From assembly GCF_015477765.1 (NCBI RefSeq), contig NZ_JADLQQ010000001.1:620001-684000 (forward strand): DNA of 64,000 bases, in the 5' to 3' direction. A program made the translations under genes and the position numbers. Below are positions 43,187-51,838 of this stretch, piece by piece; position 1 is the first letter of the stretch, and every line of letters begins with the position of its first letter. Below the pieces are notes generated by a model. The model did no database searches. It had not been told where the DNA came from and saw only the letters and a list, made by a program, of their open reading frames with translations. This DNA is from Nocardia transvalensis. GTDB taxonomy: Bacteria > Actinomycetota > Actinomycetes > Mycobacteriales > Mycobacteriaceae.

Positions 43187-44656
43187 GTGTTCGGGCACAG
43201 GGGCAAACGCGCGGTGGACAGGCGCGATGCGCGTAGCGGAATGACCGGTCGGCAGAGTGCGCGCCGGGCCGCCGGTGTCGTGCTGGTAGCAGCCATGGCA
43301 GGTCTGTCTGCCGCGATCGGCACTCCCGCCGCTGCCGCGGTGGGACCACTGCCGCTGGGTTCAGCGCCGGTACCCCCGGACGGCCCTCCCGCTCCGCCGA
43401 GACCGACTGAACCGACCGATGCCTGTGTCCGGTCGATGTCGACGAAGTCGCCGGGAGTCCCACCCGCGCAGGCATATCTAGGGCTCGCCGACGCCTGGAA
43501 GTTCAGCCGAGGTGAAGGGCAAAAAGTCGCCGTAATCGACACCGGTGTCAACCGGCATCCCCGACTGCCGAATCTCGAACCGGGCGGGGACTATGTGAGC
43601 ACTGACGACGGTACCGTCGACTGCGACGGGCACGGCACGGTCGTGGCCGGTCTCATCGCCGGACAACCGTCTCCCGAAGACGGATTCTCCGGCGTCGCAC
43701 CGGCGGCGCAGATCATGGCCATACGTCAAACCACTCAATATTTCCGTGAGAAAGGTGCTGCGCCAAAGGATCCCAACAACCCCACGATCGGAAATTTTGG
43801 CGATATCAACACACTCGCGTCGGCCATCCGCCATGCGGCCGACGCGGGTGCCACGGTAATCAACATCAGCGAAGTTGCCTGCGGGCCGCCCACTCTTTAC
43901 GACCCCAGTGTGGGCGCAGCCGTGCAGTACGCCGTGCAGGTAAAGAACGTAGTAGTCGTTGTCGCCGCAGGAAATGACGACAATAAGGACTGCCTGGGAA
44001 ATACCGGCATCGACCCGTTGAATCCGGCCGCGGATCCGTGGGACAACGTCAAGGCCGCGGTGAGTCCTGCCTGGTACGACCGCTACGGACTTGTACTCGC
44101 CGTCGGATCGGTCGACCTCAATGGGCAACCATCGAAATTCACCATCCCCGGTCCGTGGGTCGGTGTCGCTGCCCCCGGCGAAGACATCGTCAGCCTGGAC
44201 CCCAACTCTTCCGGCCTGACCAATCAGTTCCAAGGACGCAACGGACAACCGAATTCACTGCGCGGCACCAGTTTCGCCGCACCGTACGTAGCGGGGGTGG
44301 CAGCGCTCGTACGCGCCCGCTTCCCCGAACTGTCAGCGCAGGAAGTCATCGAACGCATCCAGGCCACCGCGCACCGGCCGCCGGACGGCTGGAATCCCTG
44401 GCTCGGCTTCGGCATCGTCGATCCCGTTGCGGCACTGACGCATCAGGTCGACCCGAACATTCAGCTGGTGAAGAAGCCCACCAGCCTGGTCAACCGGTCG
44501 ACGCAGCTGCCGGTGCCCGCGACGCCTCCCCCACCTGACCATACGGCACGGAATGTCGCGCTGATCGGTACCGGCATCGTCGCCGTGCTGGTGATCCTCG
44601 GGTACCTGGCTTCGTTCCCGGTCCGCCGCATGTTGGGCGTCCGCGAGAACGAGTAA
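43187..44656 (+). CDS. mycP: mycosin subtilisin-like protease MycP
   Basis: 489 residues from GTG 43187, which follows GGGGGCAGAG; ATG 43241 (471 aa) is the alternative. Signal peptide around residues 25-52, Pro-rich pro-region, then the catalytic triad: Asp118 (VAVIDTGVN), His149 (DGHGTVVAG) and Ser362 (GTSFAAP), with oxyanion Asn263 (AAGNDD). A C-terminal transmembrane helix (VALIGTGIVAVLVILGYL) anchors it with the protease outside. MycP caps and stabilises the ESX complex and cleaves some substrates. A terminator follows. Confidence 0.97.
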   Translation: MFGHRGKRAVDRRDARSGMTGRQSARRAAGVVLVAAMAGLSAAIGTPAAAAVGPLPLGSAPVPPDGPPAPPRPTEPTDACVRSMSTKSPGVPPAQAYLGLADAWKFSRGEGQKVAVIDTGVNRHPRLPNLEPGGDYVSTDDGTVDCDGHGTVVAGLIAGQPSPEDGFSGVAPAAQIMAIRQTTQYFREKGAAPKDPNNPTIGNFGDINTLASAIRHAADAGATVINISEVACGPPTLYDPSVGAAVQYAVQVKNVVVVVAAGNDDNKDCLGNTGIDPLNPAADPWDNVKAAVSPAWYDRYGLVLAVGSVDLNGQPSKFTIPGPWVGVAAPGEDIVSLDPNSSGLTNQFQGRNGQPNSLRGTSFAAPYVAGVAALVRARFPELSAQEVIERIQATAHRPPDGWNPWLGFGIVDPVAALTHQVDPNIQLVKKPTSLVNRSTQLPVPATPPPPDHTARNVALIGTGIVAVLVILGYLASFPVRRMLGVRENE

Positions 44657-44685
44657 GAATCGCCATACGGCACAGTCGGATACAA

Positions 44686-44713
44686 CTGTGGGCCGCCTTC
44701 CGACGGCCCACAG
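44686..44713. terminator. terminator between mycP and the 91-aa gene
   Basis: CTGTGGGCCG / CGGCCCACAG, 10-bp perfect stem, 8-nt loop, between two convergent genes. Confidence 0.85.
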
Positions 44714-44740
44714 CTACCAGAAAATCTCACGGCCTGATGG

Positions 44741-45016
44741 TCAGGGCCAGGGATTCTCCCTGACGTACAGCCCCCACGACCTGTTTTCCACCCATTCGTA
44801 TGGCTCACAGTAGTAGGTGATGCCGGGCGCGGTCGAATCCTGATGTTGGCTCTGATACTCGGCATTTCGCTGCGCGGCAGCCTGGTCGCAGGCTTCCGGA
44901 CTGCCGAATTTCGCAATCGGATCCGCGGATGCCGACCCGGCATTGATCAGGCAGATCCCCCCGATTACGGCCACCGACGCAGCAAACGATGCCAGTGCCG
45001 AGACTCTCTTACTCAT
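44741..45016 (-). CDS. small secreted hypothetical protein
   Basis: 91 residues. Signal peptide (SALASFAASVAVIGGICLINAGSASA), then a ~60-residue mature part with two Cys (PEACDQAAAQ, TYYCEPYEW) that probably pair, and aromatic-rich C-terminus. ATG 45016 follows TAAGGAG. Located 38 nt after the 63-aa gene of module 3 on the same strand. Family not recognised; similar tiny secreted proteins are common in Nocardia. Confidence 0.75.
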   Translation of the reverse strand: MSKRVSALASFAASVAVIGGICLINAGSASADPIAKFGSPEACDQAAAQRNAEYQSQHQDSTAPGITYYCEPYEWVENRSWGLYVRENPWP

Positions 45017-45054
45017 GCAATCTCCTTACCCCCATCATCAGACGGCAGGTGCCG

Positions 45055-45246
45055 TCATATGTTTGGACGCGCCGATGCTGCGGACGGTTCCACCGCTACG
45101 TCTTCGATAGGCTCGGGCTCGAGTATTCCCAGTCGGGCGTTGGCGTCGCGCGCCTCGTCGTCGATTTCCTCTATGCGGTAGCGGATTCGGCGGACCTCGG
45201 TGGCGTGGTCGTCGGCTATCTGTTCGATTTTCTGGGTCCAGGTCAC
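45055..45246 (-). CDS. small coiled-coil hypothetical protein, module 3
   Basis: 63 residues. The first ~40 form a charged helix (QKIEQIADDHATEVRRIRYR), the rest is acidic. The GTG start overlaps the stop of the 628-aa gene by 4 nt (GTGA at 45243-45246) and follows GAGGTGA. Comparable in place and helical character to the 93-aa protein ending module 1. Possible chaperone or partner of the long protein (inference). Confidence 0.65.
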   Translation of the reverse strand: MTWTQKIEQIADDHATEVRRIRYRIEEIDDEARDANARLGILEPEPIEDVAVEPSAASARPNI

Positions 45247-47129
45247 GGCTGTTTCACCTCGGTCTCGGGGTCCTGCGGGGGTGAATCGATGATCGGTGGG
45301 GCGTACTGGACCTTTGAGCGGTGGTCGGTCTCGTCGTCGGTGCGGGAGGCAGAGGCCATTGCCGGGGAGCCGAAGAAGCCGCTGGGTTGGGTTGCCGCCG
45401 TGGGGGTGGCGGGGGCAGCGGTGGATAGAGCGGCGGAGTCGGCGGACGCATAGGACGCCTGTGCGGTTGGTGGCTGGGATGTTCCCGGTTGCGGCGGTCG
45501 TCCGGTTTCGGTGCCTCCGGTCTGGTGCTGGGTCTGCGCGTTGCTCGTGGGTGGTTGGGCCTGCGGATTGTTCCCCGGCTGCTGCGGGCCGGGCTGTTGC
45601 TGACCCGGTTGTTGTTGGCCCTGTCCGTTGCCGTGGCTCTGGCCGTTGTCGCCCGGTTGGCCCGAAGGCGGATGGCCGGAGGCGCCCGTCGACGCGTCTG
45701 TCGGGTTCACATGGTGATCGATCATCTTGTCGATCCGCTCCACGACGTCGATGCCTTCCTTCATCAGGCCGGTGATGCCATCGGTGCCGATGACGGACTT
45801 GAATGCGTTGCCGAAGCTTTCGGCGGTGGAGCCGACGGCTTTGAGTGGATCGCCGAGATGGGTCAGGATGTCCGGGACCTTGCCGGTGATCTGGCTGGTC
45901 GCCGTGATCACGTTGGCGATGTCGCCAGGGCGCCAGACGCCCTCCTTGCCCATATCGCCTGTGGTCGTGGGCATCTTCGGGGTTTCCGGTATGACAGTCT
46001 TGGAGGGATCGGTGGCGGTCTTCGACGGGTCCGTGCCGGTCTTGGACGGATCGGTGCCGGTCTTCGACGGGACCGTGCCGGTCTTCGACGGATCCGTGCC
46101 GGTCTTCGACGGATCCGTATTACCGGCGATGAAGCTGGCATTGGTGGTAGCGGGCTGCTGCGGATTGGTGTCGGTCGGCATGGACGCTGAAACCTGTGTC
46201 GCTACCGGCACATCCGCCGCGGCCGGCGTCACTGCGGCCGGGCTGGTGGCGGCAGGCTCGGTGCCGTCGGTGGGTTTGCCGCCGCTGAACAAGGTCTGCG
46301 TGACTGCGGGCACCGCATTGTCGCCGAGATCCGTTGTCGCCGAAGGCGTTCCACCCGGCGAGTTGTACGGGGCGGCGGAATTCACACTCTCCAGCGCGCC
46401 GGCCAGCTGGTCGTAGATCCCGGTCACCGCGGTATGTGTCGCATCGGTCAACCCGGTGTACGCCTGAACCGTGCTGTCCACGGTCGGCACGAACACCCCG
46501 TTCAGCCATTGCTCGCAATATGCCTTCGGGTCGCCGGAGGTGAACTCGGGGAGCACCTGCTGCACCAATTGGGTCTGCGCGTCCGCGTCGGCCGCCGCGC
46601 CGAAATTCCCTCGCGCATAGGCGATGATCTTGTCGACCTGCTCGCCGGATTTGCCCGCCGCATTCTTGGTGGAGAGATCGGTCCGGACGGCGTCGGCCTT
46701 CGTGCGCACGACCTCTTCCAGTTTATCGGCCGCCGTCGTCACCGCCTGCGCGACGCCGCCCAACGCGTCGCGGTCCGCTGCCACCTGGCCGCTCACCGTC
46801 TGCGCGTGCTGGACCGCGCTGTTCGCACCTTCCGAATCGCTCCACCGCGCGGGGAGTTCGGCGAAGCGCGCCTGCTGGATTCCGATTTGGTCGCCCACGG
46901 TGCCCGAGAGCTGCTGACGGAGCAGGGTCGCGAAGGCGCGCAGCGGATCCACGTTCATCCCACGCTGCTGGTCGTAGCGCGCGGTCAGCGAATTCTCGTC
47001 CTTCCCTTGCGGATTCGTGCCCGTCCAGTCGCGATAGCGCGGGACGAACGTGGTGAAGAACCGCAAGCCGTCGCGGCCCGAGTCGAGGATCTTGTCCACG
47101 CCCGTGACCGACGCCTCCCCCGACCTCAT
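45243..47129 (-). CDS. long ESX substrate-like protein with TDPSKTG repeats (module 3)
   Basis: 628 residues. The helical N-terminus (~265 residues) contains FFTTFVPRYRDWTGTN and a turn ELPARWSDSEGANSAV resembling the WXG bend; helices carry AADKLEEVVRTKADAVR. The same opening plan (YFENYLPRYTEVRTS) is seen in module 1, so the two are distant homologues. A 7-residue repeat array (TDPSKTG, about six copies) follows, then an amphipathic helical patch (VPDILTHLGDPLKAVGST) and a Gln/Pro/Gly-rich tail. Start ATG 47129 overlaps the stop of the 103-aa gene. Probable exported substrate of the adjacent ESX machine. Confidence 0.78.
   Translation of the reverse strand: MRSGEASVTGVDKILDSGRDGLRFFTTFVPRYRDWTGTNPQGKDENSLTARYDQQRGMNVDPLRAFATLLRQQLSGTVGDQIGIQQARFAELPARWSDSEGANSAVQHAQTVSGQVAADRDALGGVAQAVTTAADKLEEVVRTKADAVRTDLSTKNAAGKSGEQVDKIIAYARGNFGAAADADAQTQLVQQVLPEFTSGDPKAYCEQWLNGVFVPTVDSTVQAYTGLTDATHTAVTGIYDQLAGALESVNSAAPYNSPGGTPSATTDLGDNAVPAVTQTLFSGGKPTDGTEPAATSPAAVTPAAADVPVATQVSASMPTDTNPQQPATTNASFIAGNTDPSKTGTDPSKTGTVPSKTGTDPSKTGTDPSKTATDPSKTVIPETPKMPTTTGDMGKEGVWRPGDIANVITATSQITGKVPDILTHLGDPLKAVGSTAESFGNAFKSVIGTDGITGLMKEGIDVVERIDKMIDHHVNPTDASTGASGHPPSGQPGDNGQSHGNGQGQQQPGQQQPGPQQPGNNPQAQPPTSNAQTQHQTGGTETGRPPQPGTSQPPTAQASYASADSAALSTAAPATPTAATQPSGFFGSPAMASASRTDDETDHRSKVQYAPPIIDSPPQDPETEVKQP
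45994..46120 (-). repeat. 21-bp coding tandem repeat (TDPSKTG)
   Basis: About six direct copies of a 21-bp unit in frame in the 628-aa protein, encoding TDPSKTG with variants (TVPSKTG, TDPSKTA, TDPSKTV). A variable-length extended linker is the likely product. Confidence 0.9.
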
Positions 47130-47437
47130 ACCAACTCACTCCCCACCGCCGCCAGCGCCGCGGAGGACGACCGGTCGACGTTTTCGTTCGACGCCGCCGC
47201 CCGATCGAGCGCGGTACCGGTGTCGTGCACGCAGTTCGCCCACGCGTACAGGCGCTGGCCGATGCCGCCCAAGGCCCGTCCGATCCGGTCGCCCTGCGTC
47301 CGGTACTCACTACCCGCATCGGCGGCCGCGAAGGCCTGCACCGCCCCGGCGATCTGCCGGGCGCTGTCGTTGACGACCTGCGCCGACGACTTCAACTCGC
47401 GCGCAATCGCTTGCGTCGCTGGAACATCCATTCTCAT
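47126..47437 (-). CDS. EspC-like small ESX-type protein (module 3)
   Basis: 103 residues from ATG 47437, which follows GGGGGAGGG. All-helical: RMDVPATQAIARELKSSAQV, then RIGRALGGIGQRLYAWANCV. The pattern matches small type VII secretion targets. Its stop overlaps the ATG of the 628-aa gene (ATGA 47126-47129), the same coupling as in module 2. A single Cys (WANCVHD) is unusual for the family. Divergent from the signal peptidase gene. Confidence 0.72.
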   Translation of the reverse strand: MRMDVPATQAIARELKSSAQVVNDSARQIAGAVQAFAAADAGSEYRTQGDRIGRALGGIGQRLYAWANCVHDTGTALDRAAASNENVDRSSSAALAAVGSELV

Positions 47438-47760
47438 TGGGCCCTCCCCCGTCCGCGCACCTGCGTCCAACGATCTCAACAGCAGGCATCTGCGAGGTTC
47501 AACTCCCCCCAGACTCCCGGCCTCAAAGTCGCACAGCGACCTTCGAATGTCAAGCCGGATAATACATTTCATCGCACCTCGGCGAATCATTCGCAGCCGC
47601 AACTAATAGCCACGTCTGTGACTTGCATCACACCATGGAACGCTTTCGTCGGATGATGCGTCAAATCCATCGATTACACCGAAAACCCTTGATACCGAAG
47701 ACATTTTCGTGACTGCGGTATAACGTGTCCGCCGTGGCCGAGGAGAGCGAGTGGGCACGC
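47438..47760. other. 323-bp divergent promoter region, A/T-richer than surroundings
   Basis: No gene seen. On the minus strand TTGACA (47548-47553) and GACTTT (47525-47530) with a 17-bp spacer could drive module 3. On the plus strand TATAAC (47719-47724) could be a -10 box for the signal peptidase, but its best upstream match (TTGATA at 47689-47694) is too distant at 24 bp. Confidence 0.45.
47525..47553 (-). promoter_or_regulatory. candidate promoter of ESX-type module 3
   Basis: Perfect -35 hexamer TTGACA, 17-bp spacer, poor -10 GACTTT; about 90 nt upstream of the 103-aa gene. Confidence 0.35.
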
Positions 47761-48528
47761 ATGACCGGGACCGATGACAGATCAAGCGAAGAGTCGACGG
47801 AAACCGAAGAGCGAGCGAAGGAACGGAAGAAACGTTCGTTCCTCCGGGAACTTCCCATACTCGTCCTGGCCACCGCGGTGATCGCGGCCCTGGTGGTGAA
47901 TTTCATCGGCCGGCCGTACGTTATTCCGTCCGAATCGATGGAGCCGACTCTGCACGGTTGTTACGGCTGCACCGGAGATCGAATCTTCGCGGAGAAGATC
48001 GAGTCCTACTGGAGCGATCCCCAACCCGGTGATGTGGTGGTGTTCGCCGCCCCGACCGAGTCGTGGAATTCGGATTACCGTTCGGTTCGATCCAGCAATT
48101 CCGTGTTGCGCGCCGTGCAGAACTTTCTTTCCTACTTCGGCCTTATCCCGCCCGACGAAAAGGATCTGGTGAAACGGGTCATCGCGGTGGGCGGCCAAAC
48201 CGTCCAATGCTGCGACAGCCGCGGACGAGTCATGGTCGACGGAAAGCCCCTGGACGAGCCCTACGTCATCAACGACAGCCCGTTCGACCCCAACGACCCG
48301 AATGTGACCGTGGAGAACAAGGGCCGAGCCTTCGGCCCGATCCCCATCCCACCGGACCACCTGTGGGTCATGGGCGACAACCGCCGCAACTCCTCCGATT
48401 CCCGCTTTCACCAAAGCGACGAATTCAACGGCACGGTCCCGGTATCGGCCGTCCGCGGCAAGGCCGTCTTCAAGATCTGGCCCCCGAACCGCATCGGCCC
48501 GCTGAGCTCCCGAAACCACCAGCACTAG
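47761..48528 (+). CDS. signal peptidase I
   Basis: 255 residues from ATG 47761; GTG 47734 or 47725 would add 9 or 12 residues. A charged cytoplasmic N-terminus is followed by one transmembrane helix (about 31-50) and the catalytic domain: Ser59 in IPSESMEPTLHG, Lys138 in LVKRVIAVGGQ, and box E WVMGDNRRNSSDSR. It removes Sec/Tat signal peptides. The main actinobacterial lepB usually lies near rplS, so this may be an additional enzyme. It sits between module 3 and eccB, convergent with eccB. The Cys pair (HGCYGC) is also found in M. tuberculosis LepB. Confidence 0.9.
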   Translation: MTGTDDRSSEESTETEERAKERKKRSFLRELPILVLATAVIAALVVNFIGRPYVIPSESMEPTLHGCYGCTGDRIFAEKIESYWSDPQPGDVVVFAAPTESWNSDYRSVRSSNSVLRAVQNFLSYFGLIPPDEKDLVKRVIAVGGQTVQCCDSRGRVMVDGKPLDEPYVINDSPFDPNDPNVTVENKGRAFGPIPIPPDHLWVMGDNRRNSSDSRFHQSDEFNGTVPVSAVRGKAVFKIWPPNRIGPLSSRNHQH

Positions 48529-48567
48529 TCGAAACGCCAGCGGTGGCTTCACCGTCTCCGACGGCTG

Positions 48568-50079
48568 TCAGTTCTGCGGGACCTGCTGGCCCTCCTGCTT
48601 CGGCTTCACCAACTGCTTGGCGGGGTTGGGGTCCGGTGCCACGCCGTCGTGGGCGACCATGGCCTCCTCGCGGCCGAGGGAGGGGCCGGGGGCGAGCCCG
48701 CCGACGATGGCGTAGGGGGCCGGTTCCGGCTTGGCCTTTTCGGCGTCCATCCCGAGGGCCTTCTCGGCCTCGGGGTCCTTGATGCCGTAGCGGACGCCGG
48801 TGTCGGCGATGAAGAACTTGGCGTCCTTGCGTTGGCTGTCCGGTTCGATGCCGGTGGTCTGGACGAAGACACCGGAACCCGGGGTCTTGTAGAAGGCGTC
48901 GACATTCGGGCCCGAGCCGTCGGCCTGGGCCAGCTGCACGGTCCGGGCATCGTCGGGCAGCGGCAGCACATGGCCGGTGAGCACCGACAATTCGGCGTGG
49001 CTGGTGGCGCCCGCCTTGTCCTCCGCACCCGCGATCGGCTTCCAGGACATGCAGCCGACCGGCTGATCCTTGCCCTCCACAATCGTCGGCGCAGTCTCCG
49101 GGAACTTGTCCACGGGCAGTGCCGATGCGGGCGGTGCATACGTGCGCACGGAGTTGTCGATCAATTCATCCGGCGTGGACTGCGGAAACTTGCCACGGAT
49201 GATTTCGGCGGTCAGCGGCGAGATCGGCTGCAGGCCCTCGTAGAGCACCACGAAATAGTGCTTGCCGTCGTTGTTCTGGGTCTGGACGACATCGCTGATC
49301 CGGTGGTTGGCGATCGGATAGGTCGGGATGCCGCCGGGATCGTTGATCTTCGGCGCGTCGATCGGCAGCACCTCGGGGATCGCGTTGAGCAGACCTTCGC
49401 TGATGGGCCGCGGGGTTATGCCACGGATCTGCAATGCATTCGTGACGGCCGGTTCGGTCATGTTCACCCTGGCGCGCTTGTTGTCGTAGATCAGGTAGAC
49501 GGCGTCCTTACCCTGCACCAGCAGAGCCTTACCGTGATCCATGACCGTGGCCTTGGTGCCGAGAACCGGATCGTCCGCGATCACCGTCGTGGTCAGGTCA
49601 CGGCTGCCGTCGACCTTCAACTCATCGCAGATCGTCCACGCTCTTCCCTTGCCGTCGGTGGCGAAGTTCAGGGAGCTCGGTGCGCCCGGGATGCCGATCA
49701 GGGCGCCCAGGGGCTTCTTCGACAGCTCGGATTCCTTGATGGAGACGGCTTTCGCCGGTTCGCCGACCGCCAGGCGGGCCGAGGCGAGGTTCAGGGCCGG
49801 GTGGACGACGCCGTCGACGACGGCGTAGACCGCGCCGGAGTCCTTGCCGATGAGGATCTTGTTGTCGCCGATGGAACCCTGGGGGCGCAGCAACGCCAGC
49901 ACTCCGGCGCCCGCCAGGACCAGGCAGCCCAGAATGACGCCGGCCGCGTAGGCGCGCGACTGCGAGCGCATCGGGTCGTGCAACATCCGCACGTCCCGGC
50001 GCACCAGGGCATGCTCCATCCGCCGGACCAGGAAGCGGTAACCGCTCACCTGCCAGCGAGTGGTGGGTTTTGAAGGCAT
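48568..50079 (-). CDS. eccB: ESX core component EccB
   Basis: 503 residues. N-terminal cytoplasmic segment (TTRWQVSGYRFLVRRMEHAL, the family opening), one transmembrane helix (about 42-64), then a large periplasmic repeat domain with DNKILIGKDSGAVYAVVDG and a conserved Cys pair (WTICDELK, PVGCMSWK). ATG 50079 follows GGGGGAGGA. EccB forms the outer-facing arms of the ESX complex. Divergent from eccE. Confidence 0.97.
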   Translation of the reverse strand: MPSKPTTRWQVSGYRFLVRRMEHALVRRDVRMLHDPMRSQSRAYAAGVILGCLVLAGAGVLALLRPQGSIGDNKILIGKDSGAVYAVVDGVVHPALNLASARLAVGEPAKAVSIKESELSKKPLGALIGIPGAPSSLNFATDGKGRAWTICDELKVDGSRDLTTTVIADDPVLGTKATVMDHGKALLVQGKDAVYLIYDNKRARVNMTEPAVTNALQIRGITPRPISEGLLNAIPEVLPIDAPKINDPGGIPTYPIANHRISDVVQTQNNDGKHYFVVLYEGLQPISPLTAEIIRGKFPQSTPDELIDNSVRTYAPPASALPVDKFPETAPTIVEGKDQPVGCMSWKPIAGAEDKAGATSHAELSVLTGHVLPLPDDARTVQLAQADGSGPNVDAFYKTPGSGVFVQTTGIEPDSQRKDAKFFIADTGVRYGIKDPEAEKALGMDAEKAKPEPAPYAIVGGLAPGPSLGREEAMVAHDGVAPDPNPAKQLVKPKQEGQQVPQN

Positions 50080-50118
50080 GAGTCCTCCCCCGAACAGTGC
50101 TCGCGTTCGCTCAACACA

Positions 50119-50127
50119 GTACAGTTC
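50119..50127 (+). promoter_or_regulatory. GTACAGTTC element shared by both divergent ESX promoters
   Basis: The same nonamer, followed by CAG a few bases later, lies at 41610-41618 between eccC and eccD. Both copies have the same orientation relative to a divergent ecc gene pair. Confidence 0.35.
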
Positions 50128-50194
50128 AGCAGGACCGAAGTTCAGCTCGGCCGCCGAGAACAGGCCGACACGGGGTACTTGGGGGACGACGACG

Positions 50195-51838
50195 ATGGCC
50201 GAACCGGGCGGGACGAACACTCGCCGGCTGTTTGGACGGATTTCGCTGCCGAATCTGTTGGCGGCGCAGCTGCTCGGATTGGCCGTCGGGCTGACAGTAC
50301 TGGCCGTGCGCGTGCAGTGGTGGTACGCGCTGGGTGGAGCGGTCGCGGCCGGTCTGCTGCTGTTGATTCCCCTGGGCAAGCGCACACTCGCCGACTGGAT
50401 CGCCACCGTGTGGCGGTATTGGACGCGCACCGATTACGAACTCGGCGACACCGTCGATTTCCGTGGCCCGGACGGCCGCTCGCTCGGTCTGTACTGGGAG
50501 GGCAGCCGAGTGGTCGCGGTGGTCGAGGTGCTGCCGCCCAAGGGCGGGCTCACCCGCATCGACCGCAATACCGTGCACGCCTCGCACCTGCTGCCGCTAC
50601 CCGAGCTGGCGCAGTGCCTCAGCCAGCACGACATCCTGCTCAGCGGCATCGACATCATCAGCCACGGCCACCGCAGCCGCTCCGGCACGCCCGCCGGGCC
50701 GATCTACGAGTCGCTGCTGGGTCCGCTGCCGGCCACCGCCCATCGCACGGTGTGGCTGGCCATCAGCTACGACGCGCTGGCCTGCCCGGAAGCCGCCGAC
50801 CGCCGCGGCGGCGGGACCGAGGGCGCGAGTCGTGCCATCACCATCGCCACCCAGCGCATCGTGCGGGCGCTCGAGGACGCCGACTGCTCCGCGCGCGTCC
50901 TGACGGCACCCGAAATCCGCACGGCGGTTTGGCAGATCACCGGCGGTGCCGATCCGCGCACCATCACTCATCACTGGCGTTACGCCGAACTCGGCAACAG
51001 CGTCAACATCGGCGCCGCCGTCGATCCCCGGCGCTTGGATTCGGATCTGCTGGCCCAGCTGTGGGTGGCGCCGTCGCGGGGTACCACGGTCGCGGTGCGG
51101 CTGCGCCCGGGCAGCGCCGCCGACACCGTGAACCTCGGCGCCGCATGGCGATTGACCGCGCGGGAGCTGCCGGAGAAGGCCAGGCGCAAGGCCATGGTCT
51201 CGATGAACGGGCGGCATCGCCAGGGCCTGCTCGCGCATCTGCCGATCGCCGTCGGGAGCGTGGACGATACGGTACCGCTGGCCGAATATCCGATCGATGT
51301 CGTGGACGCGCTGCGGCTGCCGTCCTCGGGCTGCGGTCAGCTGATCGGCTCCGACGACGAGGGCAACGGTGTGGCGATCCGGCTTGTCGGCCAGGGCATT
51401 TCCACCGTGTACGTGGCCGGTGAGCTGTATCTGGCGCAGCAGATCGTGTTCCGGGCGCTGGCCGTCGGCGAACGCATCCTGATCCGCACCGATCGCCCGG
51501 AGGCCTGGGAGCAGCTGGTCACCACCATCGGCAATCCGCAGCGGCTGGCCATTGCCGTCGAAACCCACCAGAGCGACGCCGATTTCACCGCCGCCGTGGT
51601 CGACGGGGTCCTCGCGCCGGCACCGCACGCCGGCGTCACCACGATCTATGTCAGCGGCGACCCGCGCAGCTGGCCCGGCGGCCGTCCCGACCTGTCGATC
51701 TACCAGCCCGGCGCGATCGGCAACCGCGTGGTCCTGCGCACCGGCACCGCTCAGGTGGATTTGACCCTGGTATCGATTCCGCGCGAGACGACCTACATCG
51801 GCCAGCCCCGCGGCCGTCGCGCAATGGCCACCCAGTAG
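50195..51838 (+). CDS. eccE: ESX core component EccE
   Basis: 547 residues. Two adjacent transmembrane helices (about 20-65: LLAAQLLGLAVGLTVLAVRV, WWYALGGAVAAGLLLLIPLG) then the family segment DYELGDTVDFRGPDGRSLGLYWEG and a long cytoplasmic alpha/beta domain. EccE sits at the periphery of the ESX complex. It is absent from M. tuberculosis ESX-4 but reported in ESX-4 loci of other mycolata. ATG 50195 follows GGGGGAC. Ends exactly where the opposing FMN reductase gene ends. Confidence 0.95.
   Translation: MAEPGGTNTRRLFGRISLPNLLAAQLLGLAVGLTVLAVRVQWWYALGGAVAAGLLLLIPLGKRTLADWIATVWRYWTRTDYELGDTVDFRGPDGRSLGLYWEGSRVVAVVEVLPPKGGLTRIDRNTVHASHLLPLPELAQCLSQHDILLSGIDIISHGHRSRSGTPAGPIYESLLGPLPATAHRTVWLAISYDALACPEAADRRGGGTEGASRAITIATQRIVRALEDADCSARVLTAPEIRTAVWQITGGADPRTITHHWRYAELGNSVNIGAAVDPRRLDSDLLAQLWVAPSRGTTVAVRLRPGSAADTVNLGAAWRLTARELPEKARRKAMVSMNGRHRQGLLAHLPIAVGSVDDTVPLAEYPIDVVDALRLPSSGCGQLIGSDDEGNGVAIRLVGQGISTVYVAGELYLAQQIVFRALAVGERILIRTDRPEAWEQLVTTIGNPQRLAIAVETHQSDADFTAAVVDGVLAPAPHAGVTTIYVSGDPRSWPGGRPDLSIYQPGAIGNRVVLRTGTAQVDLTLVSIPRETTYIGQPRGRRAMATQ

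Noticed and set aside
47689..47724. Strong promoter for the signal peptidase gene
   Set aside because: TTGATA and TATAAC are both good hexamers but are 24 bp apart, too far for one promoter.
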